Source: Trueperaceae bacterium (GTDB taxonomy: Bacteria; Deinococcota; Deinococci; Deinococcales; Trueperaceae). From it: a stretch of DNA of 47,224 nt. Below the pieces are notes generated by a model, which was not told where the DNA came from, searched no databases, and saw only the letters and a list, made by a program, of their open reading frames with translations. Positions 7,626 to 14,775 of the stretch are shown one piece after another. Each line of letters opens with the position of its first letter. Positions within the stretch are counted from its first letter, which is position 1. Location: contig DASVDQ010000033.1 of NCBI GenBank assembly GCA_036381035.1, forward strand, positions 1-47,224. The letters are read 5' to 3'. Made by a program: the position numbers and the translations under genes.

Positions 7626-7844
7626 CTACGACCCTCCCCTCACCGCCTCCTTCAGCTGCGGCAGCGCGCCCACGTGGTAGGCCGTGTGCCCGTAGCTCGA
7701 CAGCGCCCCGTTCATGGCCGTCTCGTCGCGCCGGTACTGCTCGGCGGCGGCGTCGGCCAGCAGCTCGTAGCCGGCGCGCCTCGGCTGGGCCCGCAGGCCT
7801 TCCCACTCGGGCGCCGTGACCGTGCGCGCCGCCGCGCGGTCCGC
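7626..7844 (-). pseudogene. C-terminal remnant of a DinB-like four-helix protein
   Basis: Directly after the stop of the lipoprotein gene, in the same frame, 72 sense codons run to a TAG at 7626. The peptide contains EWEGLRAQPRRAGYELLADA, AEQYRRDETAMNGALSSYGH and TAYHVGALPQLKEAV. The last block looks like the C-terminal helix of DinB/DUF1572-type proteins, where a GH-x-AYHLGQI motif carries metal-binding histidines. The N-terminal half is absent and no usable start exists before an internal ATG, so it is read as a broken gene rather than a readthrough extension of the lipoprotein. The family assignment rests on a short motif. Confidence 0.45.
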
Positions 7845-8273
7845 TCAGCGCTTCGTGAGCTCGACCCAGCCGTTGGGCACGGCGCCGCAGTCGGAGACGT
7901 AGCCGCCCTCGAGGCGGTCGCCCTTCTGCTCGGCGAGGAGCTGGAAGGAGCAGTCGGGCACGCTGGTGGCGGTCAGCTCCAGGAGCACGAGCGCGTCGGC
8001 CATCCCCGAGACGGTCCCCTGGGCGAGCGCGCCGGGCAGGCTCGACTCCCACGTGCCCGCGACCGTGGCGCCGGAGACCTGGAGGTCGAGGAGCAGCACG
8101 CCGGTCGCCTCGCCCTCCACGGGCTCGTAGGTGCCCGTCCAGGTGCCGGCGAGCGAGACGTCGCCGAGCAGGCCGCAGCCGGCGAGCAGGGCCGCGAGCA
8201 GGGCCGCGAGCAGCAGCGCCGCCGCACCGCGGGCCGGGAGCACCGCCGCACCGCGGGCCGGGGGACGCCTCAC
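7845..8273 (-). CDS. Small putative lipoprotein
   Basis: 142 aa. The GTG at 8273 overlaps the dxs stop codon (GTGA), so it is translationally coupled. A signal peptide with a perfect lipobox LLAGC puts the lipidated cysteine at residue 33. The mature part starts LLGDVSLAGTWTGTYEP and reads as a beta-rich, lipocalin-like module (SLAGTWTGTY, ATVAGTWESSL) with two later cysteines (PDCSFQL, SDCGAVPNG) that could form a disulfide. The signal peptide is encoded by DNA micro-repeats: a 24-bp unit (PARGAAVL/PARGAAAL) and a 12-bp unit (LLAA) in tandem. Function unknown. Confidence 0.72.
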   Translation of the reverse strand: MRRPPARGAAVLPARGAAALLLAALLAALLAGCGLLGDVSLAGTWTGTYEPVEGEATGVLLLDLQVSGATVAGTWESSLPGALAQGTVSGMADALVLLELTATSVPDCSFQLLAEQKGDRLEGGYVSDCGAVPNGWVELTKR

Positions 8274-10198
8274 GCCTTCCCCACCGCCTTCCCGCCGGGG
8301 CCGATGCTCGGCCTGTGGGCGCCGAGCTCCTCGAGCGTGCGCGCGATGGCCTCGGGTCCGTAGCCGAGCTCCTCGTGCTGGGCGCGCGGGTCGCCGTGCG
8401 GGACGACGCGGTCCCTGACGCCGAGGCGCACGACGGGCACCGCCACGCCGCCCTCGGCGAGCGCCTCGAGGACGGCCGAGCCGAGCCCGCCGACGATCGT
8501 GTGGTCCTCGACAGTGACCACGGCCCTGGCCAGCGAGGCGAGCTCGAGCAGGAGTCGGGAGTCGAGCGGCTTGACGAAGCGCCCGTCCACGACGCCGACC
8601 TCGGGGCGTCCCTCGGCCGCCGCCAGCGCGTAGGCGACCGTGGGTCCCAGTCCGACGACCCACACCGCGCGTCGCCTGTCCTCCGGCTCCTTGAGGACCT
8701 CCCAGGTGCCCCACTCGACCTCCCGCCAGTCGCTCACCGGCGCGTCGTCGAGGACGGGCACGCCGCCTCGCGGCCAGCGGATCGCCTTCGGGCCGCCGAG
8801 CCGCAGCGCGGCCTTCAGCATCCCGCGCATCTGGTCCACGTCGCGCGGCATCGCGACGCTCATGTTGGGGACCGTGCGCAGGTAGGAGAGGTCGTAGATG
8901 CCCTGGTGGGTGGCGCCGTCGCCGCCCACGAGGCCGGCGCGGTCCACGGCGAACACGACGTCGAGGCCCTCGATGCAGACGTCGTGGATCACCTGGTCGT
9001 AGGCGCGCTGCAGGAACGTCGAGTAGATCGCGACGATGGGCTTCTCGCCCCGCAGCGCCAGTCCCGCGCCCACGGTCACGGCCACGTCCTCGGCGATGCC
9101 GACGTCGATGTAGCGGTCGGGGTGCGCCTTCGAGTACTCGACGAGGCCGCTGCCCTCGCGCATGGCCGGCGTGATCACCCACACGCGGTCGTCCTGGTCG
9201 GCCAGCTTGGTGGCGGCGTCGCCGAAGGCCGTCGACCAGGTGGCGCTGGTCGCCTTCGCCACGGGGTTGTCCGGGTCGAAGCTCGAGGCCCCGTGCCACG
9301 CGATGGGATCGGACTCGGCGACCTTGTAGCCCTTGCCCTTGCGGGTGACGATGTGCAGCATCGTCGGTCCGTCGAGCTGCCTGATGTGGTCGAGGTAGTA
9401 GATGAGCTGGTCGATGTCGTGGCCGTCCACGGGGCCGACGTAGCGCAGGCCCATGGCGTGGAACGGGTTGTTGCTGGCCGGGTCGAAGAAGCGGCGCGTC
9501 GCCTTCTTGGCGCGGCTGGCGACGTCGGCGAGCGGCGCCCACAGCCGGGTGAGTGCCGCCTTCGAGCGGTCCTCGGCCTCCTGGAACCAGGGCTGGACCT
9601 GCAGCGTGCGCATGTAGTGGTTGATCGCGCCGACGTTCTCGCTTATCGACATCTCGTTGTCGTTCAGCACGATCGTCATGCGCGGGCGCACGTGGCCGAT
9701 CTGGTTCAGGGCCGCCAGGGCCATCCCGCCGGTCAGCGCGCCGTCGCCGATGACGGCGACGACCTCGTAGGGGGCCTGCCTGGCGTCGCGGGCCAGCGCC
9801 ATGCCCAGGGCCGCGGCGAGGCTGGTGGAGGCGTGCCCGACCGTCAGCGCGTCGTGCTCGGACTCGCTGACGGCGGTGAAGCCCGCCAGGCCGCCCGGCT
9901 GCCTTATCGTCTCGATGCGGTCCGCCCTGCCGGTGAGGATCTTGTGGCCGTAGGTCTGGTGGCCGACGTCCCAGACGATCCTGTCGACGGCGGAGTCGTA
10001 GATGTAGTGCAGCGCGACCGTCAGCTCCACGGCGCCGAGGCTCGAGGCCAGGTGCCCGCCCGCGATCGAGCAGACCCGCACGATCTCGCTGCGCAGCTCC
10101 TCGGCGACGCGACCGAGCTCGCTCTGCGGCAGGCGCTTGAGGTCGGCCGGCGACCTGATGCCGGCCAGCAGCGAGTCGGTCTCGCGGCGCCGCGTCAC
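8270..10198 (-). CDS. dxs: 1-deoxy-D-xylulose-5-phosphate synthase
   Basis: 642 aa, normal for DXS. It condenses pyruvate and glyceraldehyde-3-phosphate with thiamine diphosphate, the first step of the MEP isoprenoid pathway. Seen: GGHLASSLGAVELTVALHY, GHQTYGHKILTGR, the TPP motif starting GDGALTGGMALAALNQ and ending in a NDNEMSIS block, a transketolase central domain (GIAEDVAVTVGAGLALRG, STFLQRAYDQVIHD), and the C-terminal domain (TVEDHTIVGGLGSAVLEAL). The frame stays open well upstream, but the start is taken at GTG 10198, which overlaps the stop of the lipoprotein gene before it (GTGA) and gives the family's usual N-terminus (SLLAGIRSPADLKRLP). Confidence 0.96.
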   Translation of the reverse strand: MTRRRETDSLLAGIRSPADLKRLPQSELGRVAEELRSEIVRVCSIAGGHLASSLGAVELTVALHYIYDSAVDRIVWDVGHQTYGHKILTGRADRIETIRQPGGLAGFTAVSESEHDALTVGHASTSLAAALGMALARDARQAPYEVVAVIGDGALTGGMALAALNQIGHVRPRMTIVLNDNEMSISENVGAINHYMRTLQVQPWFQEAEDRSKAALTRLWAPLADVASRAKKATRRFFDPASNNPFHAMGLRYVGPVDGHDIDQLIYYLDHIRQLDGPTMLHIVTRKGKGYKVAESDPIAWHGASSFDPDNPVAKATSATWSTAFGDAATKLADQDDRVWVITPAMREGSGLVEYSKAHPDRYIDVGIAEDVAVTVGAGLALRGEKPIVAIYSTFLQRAYDQVIHDVCIEGLDVVFAVDRAGLVGGDGATHQGIYDLSYLRTVPNMSVAMPRDVDQMRGMLKAALRLGGPKAIRWPRGGVPVLDDAPVSDWREVEWGTWEVLKEPEDRRRAVWVVGLGPTVAYALAAAEGRPEVGVVDGRFVKPLDSRLLLELASLARAVVTVEDHTIVGGLGSAVLEALAEGGVAVPVVRLGVRDRVVPHGDPRAQHEELGYGPEAIARTLEELGAHRPSIGPGGKAVGKA

Positions 10199-10896
10199 CG
10201 CTGGGCCGCCCCGGGCAGCGGCACGTTCGTGGCCACGAGCAGCTGGCCGGTCCTCAGCATCACCTCGCCCAGGTAGGGCGCGTACCAGAACTGGCGCGAG
10301 CTCTCCTCCGCCACGGTGCCGTCCTCGATGAGGCGCGTGGTGAGGTCGACGACGAACACGTCGAGCGAGCCGGCGGGCACCTGGACGGTGCGCTCGTCGA
10401 TGACCGTGTAGACGTACTGGACGTGGCTCACCTGGGGCGGCGAGCCGTCGCCGAGGCTGAGGGTGATGTCGGTCTCGCCCGACCACAGGCTCCCGACGCG
10501 CAGGGTCTCCGGCGCCGGGAACTCCTGCAGGGGCGGGTCGTACTCGATGGTCGTGATGCCGAGGCGCACCTGGCTGTGGAGGTAGACGCCGTCCGGCCTG
10601 AACTGGCGGTAGGACCGCTGCTCCCAGCCTGGGCGCAGCTCGCGGAAGCTGATCCACACCCCGCCGTCGACGACGGCGGGCCCCTCGACTACGACGCTGG
10701 CGCGCGGGTCGGAGAGGCGCGCGCCCTCCGGCAGGTACTCCCACACGGCGCCCGTCTGGTGCGGGTAGTAGGTGGGAGGCTCGGAGAGCTGCCGCACCTC
10801 CACGCGCTCGTCGCTCCCCGACGCCGGGGAGCAGGCCACGACCGTCAGCGCGAGCAGGGTGGCGCCGGCTAGGAGCGCGCGCTTGGGCGTAAGCAT
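10195..10896 (-). CDS. Putative lipoprotein of unknown function
   Basis: 233 aa. The signal peptide MLTPKRALLAGATLLALT leads to a lipobox VVAC with Cys22. The mature part is beta-rich (VWISFRELRPGWEQRSYRQF, VGSLWSGETDITLSL, VQVPAGSLDVFVVDL) without a family I recognise; the layout of a proline/tyrosine-rich start followed by repeated strands suggests an envelope protein. It is the first gene of the dxs-lipoprotein unit and overlaps dxs by 4 nt. A -10 TAGACT lies 7 nt before the ATG, so the mRNA is probably leaderless. Confidence 0.75.
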   Translation of the reverse strand: MLTPKRALLAGATLLALTVVACSPASGSDERVEVRQLSEPPTYYPHQTGAVWEYLPEGARLSDPRASVVVEGPAVVDGGVWISFRELRPGWEQRSYRQFRPDGVYLHSQVRLGITTIEYDPPLQEFPAPETLRVGSLWSGETDITLSLGDGSPPQVSHVQYVYTVIDERTVQVPAGSLDVFVVDLTTRLIEDGTVAEESSRQFWYAPYLGEVMLRTGQLLVATNVPLPGAAQR

Positions 10897-10903
10897 GGTG
10901 ACG

Positions 10904-10909
10904 AGTCTA
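10904..10909 (-). promoter_or_regulatory. -10 element of a leaderless promoter (lipoprotein-dxs unit)
   Basis: TAGACT on the minus strand, 7 nt before the ATG at 10896. This spacing places the transcription start at or next to the start codon. No convincing -35. Confidence 0.55.
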
Positions 10910-11016
10910 CCGCGGTGCCGCCGCCCAACCCTTCATGGAGGCGCGCTCCCGGCGTCGGTCGCGCGGGTCCGGCAGGCGTCTTCGGGACACGCGCGCCGGC
11001 CGCCCTGGTACCGTCC

Positions 11017-12246
11017 TCACATCCCCGCGCCGATGTCGCGCCTCACGAGCGCGCCCTCGAACCGCACGGCGTCGACGAGCCGGTAGGCGCGCCGCACCGC
11101 CTCCGCCACGGTGGCGCCGATGCCCACGGCGTTGACCACGCGTCCGCCCTTCGACACCGGCGGCCTGCCGTGGAGGCCGGCCGAGAACAGCAGCGTGCCC
11201 TCGGGCAGCTCCCGCGGCAGGCCCACGGGCACGCCGACCTTCGGCGAGCCGGGGTAGCCGGGCGCCGCCATGACCACGCAGGCGGACGCCCCCGGCGCCA
11301 CGCGCACCTCGACCTCGGCGAGCCTGTCCTCCGCCACGGCCCGGAACAGCTCGCCGGCGTCGCTGGCCAGGAGCGGCATGAGGACCTGCGTCTCGGGGTC
11401 GCCGAAGCGGCAGTTGAACTCGAGGACCTTGAAGCCGTCCTCGGTGCGCATGACGCCCACGTACAGCACGCCGGAGTAGGGCACGCCGTCGGCCCGCAGG
11501 CCGCGCATCACCGGCTTCACGACCTGCCGCTCCAGCGCCTCGCGCTCCTCGGCGCTCAGCGGCACCGGCGCCACGGCGCCCATGCCGCCGGTGTTCGGTC
11601 CCCTCCCGCCGTCGTAGGCGCGCTTGTGGTCGCGCGACGGGGGCAGCGCCACGTGGGTGTTCGCGTCGACGAGCAGGGTGACGCTGATCTCGGGCCCCGC
11701 GAGCCGCTCCTCGAGCACGACCTCGGCGCCCGGCTCCTGGAAGATCGCCTCTACGGCCGTGCGCGCCTCTTCGAGCGTCTCGGCCACGGTCACGCCCTTG
11801 CCGGCCCTGAGGCCCGAGTCCTTCACCACGATCGGCGCGCCCACCCGCTCGAGGTGCGCCAGGGCGTCGTCGAGGTCGTCGAAGCCGGCGAAGCGCGCCG
11901 TGGGCACGCCGTGCCGCTCCATGAACTCCTTGGCGTAGCGCTTGCTGCCCTCGAGGCGGGCGCCCGCGGCGCCGGGGCCGAGGACCGCGTAGCCGTCGCG
12001 TCGCAGCGCGTCCGCCCAGCCCGCCACCAGGGGCGCCTCCGGCCCGATGACGACGAGGTCGGGCCGCTCGGCGTCGGCCACGATCCTCACGCCGCGCTCG
12101 TCGCCGGCGCCGCCGATGACGCGCGCCGCGTTCTCCATGCCGTCGTTGCCGGGCACGACGACGACGTCGCTCACCGACGGCGAGCGGTCCAGCGCCCAGC
12201 AGAGGGCGTGCTCGCGCCCGCCCGAGCCGACGACGAGGACCTTCAC
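11017..12246 (-). CDS. purD: Phosphoribosylamine--glycine ligase
   Basis: 409 aa ATP-grasp enzyme of purine synthesis making glycinamide ribonucleotide. Seen: KVLVVGSGGREHALCWAL at the N-terminus, LVVIGPEAPLVAGWAD, GSKRYAKEFMERHGVPTARF, APIVVKDSGLRAGKGVTVAE, the signature stretch SRDHKRAYDGGRGPNTGGMG, and FNCRFGDPETQVLMPLL. The frame is open further upstream, but GTG 12246 gives the canonical N-terminus. It lies 55 nt after purN and forms a pur pair with it. Confidence 0.97.
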   Translation of the reverse strand: MKVLVVGSGGREHALCWALDRSPSVSDVVVVPGNDGMENAARVIGGAGDERGVRIVADAERPDLVVIGPEAPLVAGWADALRRDGYAVLGPGAAGARLEGSKRYAKEFMERHGVPTARFAGFDDLDDALAHLERVGAPIVVKDSGLRAGKGVTVAETLEEARTAVEAIFQEPGAEVVLEERLAGPEISVTLLVDANTHVALPPSRDHKRAYDGGRGPNTGGMGAVAPVPLSAEEREALERQVVKPVMRGLRADGVPYSGVLYVGVMRTEDGFKVLEFNCRFGDPETQVLMPLLASDAGELFRAVAEDRLAEVEVRVAPGASACVVMAAPGYPGSPKVGVPVGLPRELPEGTLLFSAGLHGRPPVSKGGRVVNAVGIGATVAEAVRRAYRLVDAVRFEGALVRRDIGAGM

Positions 12247-12301
12247 GGCGTCATCCCCCCTCTCGGGACCGGCGGGCGAGGGCCGGTCGGGCCGGGGACG
12301 T

Positions 12302-12892
12302 TCACGGTCGCACCTCCCCACGCAGGACCAGTCTCACGGCCTCAGGGTACGCGACGTGCTCCTCGCGCAGCACGCGCTCGGCCAGCGTCTCCTCGGTGTC
12401 GCCGGGCAGCACGGGCACGCGCCGCTGCACGATCACCTTGCCGGTGTCCACGCCGGCGTCCACGAAGTGCACGCTGCAGCCCGACTCGCTCACGCCCTCG
12501 GCCAGCGCCTGCCTGTGGGCGTGGAGGCCGCGGTGCTTGGGCAGCAGGCTGGGGTGCACGTTCAGGAGCCGGCCGTGCCAACGACCCACGAACCAGGGCG
12601 AGAGCACGCGCATGAAGCCCGCCAGGCAGGCGAGGTCCACGCCGCGGTCGCCGAGCAGCTCGTCGAGGCGCGCCTCGAAGCCCTCGCGCGTGTCCCACGG
12701 CACGTGCACGGCCTCCACGCCAGCCTCCCGCGCCCTGGCCAGGGCCGGCGCGCGCTCCTTCTCGCCCGCCACCAGCACGACCTCGGCCTCCGGTCCGCCG
12801 GGCGGGAACGACGCGAGCAGCGAGGCCAGGTTCGAGCCGCGGCCCGAGGCGATGACGGCCAGCCGGGCCGGCCGCCCCAGCGGGAAGCCCAC
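12302..12892 (-). CDS. purN: Phosphoribosylglycinamide formyltransferase
   Basis: 196 aa. It transfers a formyl group from 10-formyl-THF to GAR, the step after PurD. Seen: IASGRGSNLASLLAS (phosphate-binding loop), LACLAGFMRVLSPWFV, the catalytic HPSLLPKHRG with Asn just before it (LLNVHPS), and VHFVDAGVDTGKVI with the catalytic Asp. The GTG start is 1 nt after the stop of the MBL-fold gene. Slightly short compared with the usual 200-215 residues, but all catalytic blocks are there. Confidence 0.96.
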   Translation of the reverse strand: MGFPLGRPARLAVIASGRGSNLASLLASFPPGGPEAEVVLVAGEKERAPALARAREAGVEAVHVPWDTREGFEARLDELLGDRGVDLACLAGFMRVLSPWFVGRWHGRLLNVHPSLLPKHRGLHAHRQALAEGVSESGCSVHFVDAGVDTGKVIVQRRVPVLPGDTEETLAERVLREEHVAYPEAVRLVLRGEVRP

Positions 12893-12893
12893 G

Positions 12894-13940
12894 CTAGCCC
12901 CTGCCGCCCGCCGACGCGGCCCGCGCCGCCTCGACGCGCTCGGGGTGCAGCTTCGTGAGGTAGCGCTTGAGCCCCGCCGCGTTCATGGCCGCGTCGGAGG
13001 TCAGCTTGTAGCGGTGCGCGATGCCCGGGGGCACGCGGGCCGCCGCCAGCTCGGCGTCCTCGAACGCCTCCATGCGCCGCGCGAGCGCCTCGTCGCCCTC
13101 GCCGACGGCGAGGCCCCTGAGCAGCTCGGCCTCCCAGGCGCGCATCACGCCGGGGTAGGCCTCGAGGTGCGCCCTGGCGTCCGGCACGGGCCCGAAGTGC
13201 GAGAGGACGAGGCGCGTCGGCCCCAGGGCGAGCTGCCTGCGCACGGAACCCTCCTTGAGCTCGATGTCGAGCTCGGGCGGCGCCAGCGCCGGCCTGATCA
13301 CGCCGGCGCCGGGCAGCACGACGCCGGCCGAATCGCCGCAGAACAGCGTGCCGTCGGGCAGCAGGTAGGAGACGTGGTGCGAGGCGTGCCCCGGCGTGTG
13401 CACGACCCGCACGTCGAGCCCGCCCACGTCGTGGCTCTCGCCGTCCCGCACGGCGACGACCCGCCCCGCGGGCACCGGCAGCATCTCGCCCCACAGCGTC
13501 GACAGCGCGTCGCCGTAGACGCGGTGGGCGCTGGCCATCAGCCGGCTGGGGTCGACGAGGTGCGGCGCGCCGACCTCGTGCACGAGCACCGTGGCGCCGG
13601 TGCGTCGGGCGAGGGCGCCCGCAGCGCCGGCGTGGTCGAGGTGGATGTGCGTGAGGAGCAGGTGCGTGACGTAGCGCTCCTCGACCCCGAGGGCGCGCAG
13701 TCCCGCCAGCACCTCGGGCAGCGTGACGCCCGGGCCCGTCTCGACGAGCGCGTGGCCGCCGTGGGGCAGGGCGACGACGAAGACGCCGATGGTGCCCGGG
13801 TGGCCGTGGTGCAGCGTGTCGATCAACCAGACGCCGCCGCCCAGGTCGCGGACGCGCGGGTAGTCGGGCAGCGGCGGACGCAGCGGGGCCTCCCCCGACG
13901 TGGCGCCCACCTCGCCCTCGGCGTCGCTGCGCGCCGTCAC
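12894..13940 (-). CDS. MBL-fold metallo-hydrolase
   Basis: 348 aa. The metallo-beta-lactamase signature is present as LLLTHIHLDHAGAAGAL (HxHxDH), followed by VVHTPGHASHHVSYL with the third His and FCGDSAGVVLPG with the bridging Asp; LSHFGPVPD provides the last ligand. The C-terminal 90 residues are helical. Such enzymes hydrolyse thioesters, lactones or phosphodiesters; the closest style is the glyoxalase II/lactonase-like group, but the substrate is open. GTG 13940 overlaps the stop of the FAH-family gene (GTGA), and it ends 1 nt before purN. The frame continues upstream, but that part is antisense-like and overlaps the FAH gene. Confidence 0.9.
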   Translation of the reverse strand: MTARSDAEGEVGATSGEAPLRPPLPDYPRVRDLGGGVWLIDTLHHGHPGTIGVFVVALPHGGHALVETGPGVTLPEVLAGLRALGVEERYVTHLLLTHIHLDHAGAAGALARRTGATVLVHEVGAPHLVDPSRLMASAHRVYGDALSTLWGEMLPVPAGRVVAVRDGESHDVGGLDVRVVHTPGHASHHVSYLLPDGTLFCGDSAGVVLPGAGVIRPALAPPELDIELKEGSVRRQLALGPTRLVLSHFGPVPDARAHLEAYPGVMRAWEAELLRGLAVGEGDEALARRMEAFEDAELAAARVPPGIAHRYKLTSDAAMNAAGLKRYLTKLHPERVEAARAASAGGRG

Positions 13941-14761
13941 CCGGCCGCGTCCTCCCCGCCCGCCTCGGCCTCGAGTACGGGCGCGGCGGCGTCCTCCTCG
14001 TCGGCGACCTGGTTCACGAGCGTGCCGACCCCCTCGACCGAGACCTCGATGACGTCGCCGACGTTGAGGCGCCCCACGCCCTCGGGCGTGCCCGTGAGCA
14101 CCAGGTCGCCGGGGCTCAGGGTCATGAACGTCGAGATGTACGCGAGGACGTCGGCCACCGGGAAGATCATGTCGCTGGTGCGGGCCTCCTGCCGCACCTG
14201 GCCGTTGACGACGGTGCGGACGCCGACGTCGCGCGGGTCGACGTCGGTCTCCAGCCACGGGCCCACCGGGCAGAAGCCGTCGGCCGACTTGCCGCGCACC
14301 CACTGGAGGTCGGAGCGCTGCTTGTCACGCGCGGTGACGTCGACGGCGCAGGTGTAGCCGGCCACGTGGTCGAGCGCCTCCTCCGGCGAGACGTTGCGCA
14401 GGCGCTGGCCGATGACGACGGCCAGCTCCCCCTCGTACTGCAGGTCCTGCGTCCACGAGGGGTACGGGATGTCGTCGCCGGGGCCCGCGAGCGTGTTCAG
14501 GCCCTTGAGGAACAGCCCCGGCTCCTTGGGCAGGTCGGTGCCGCCCACGGGCATGTTGCCCATCTCGCGGATGTGCGCGGCGTAGTTGCGGCCCACGCAC
14601 ACGATCACGCTCGGCTCGCACGGCGGCAGCAGCGTGACCTCGCTTATCGACACCTCGGTGCCGTCAGGGCGACCTAGCATCGACGTGAGGCGGCGCACCA
14701 TGCCGCCCTCGACCTCACCCCAGCTGATCCCGTCGTAGCTCCGGTAACGGACCAATCGCAT
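13937..14761 (-). CDS. Fumarylacetoacetate hydrolase family protein
   Basis: 274 aa. It has the FAH fold blocks: VGRNYAAHIREMGN, GLFLKGLNTLAGPGDDI, the metal ligands in LQYEGELAVVIG (ExE) and CAVDVTARDKQ (Asp), GFCPVGPWLETD, IFPVADVLAYISTFMTLSPG, and LTGTPEGVGRLNVGD. Members hydrolyse or decarboxylate acylpyruvates, 2-hydroxyhepta-diene-dioates or oxaloacetate. An acidic, Ala-rich tail of about 20 residues follows the domain and is not usual. ATG 14761 is preceded by GGGAGGAG at a good distance. It lies 14 nt after the ABC-F gene. Confidence 0.93.
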   Translation of the reverse strand: MRLVRYRSYDGISWGEVEGGMVRRLTSMLGRPDGTEVSISEVTLLPPCEPSVIVCVGRNYAAHIREMGNMPVGGTDLPKEPGLFLKGLNTLAGPGDDIPYPSWTQDLQYEGELAVVIGQRLRNVSPEEALDHVAGYTCAVDVTARDKQRSDLQWVRGKSADGFCPVGPWLETDVDPRDVGVRTVVNGQVRQEARTSDMIFPVADVLAYISTFMTLSPGDLVLTGTPEGVGRLNVGDVIEVSVEGVGTLVNQVADEEDAAAPVLEAEAGGEDAAG

Positions 14762-14775
14762 GTCGCTCCTCCCGG

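Noticed and set aside
10199..10744. N-terminal extension of dxs
   Set aside because: It overlaps the lipoprotein gene, is not DXS-like and the GTG at 10198 gives the normal N-terminus.
13941..14303. Upstream extension of the MBL-fold gene
   Set aside because: It lies inside the FAH-family gene on the same strand in another frame and has no family similarity; GTG 13940 fits the operon overlap pattern.
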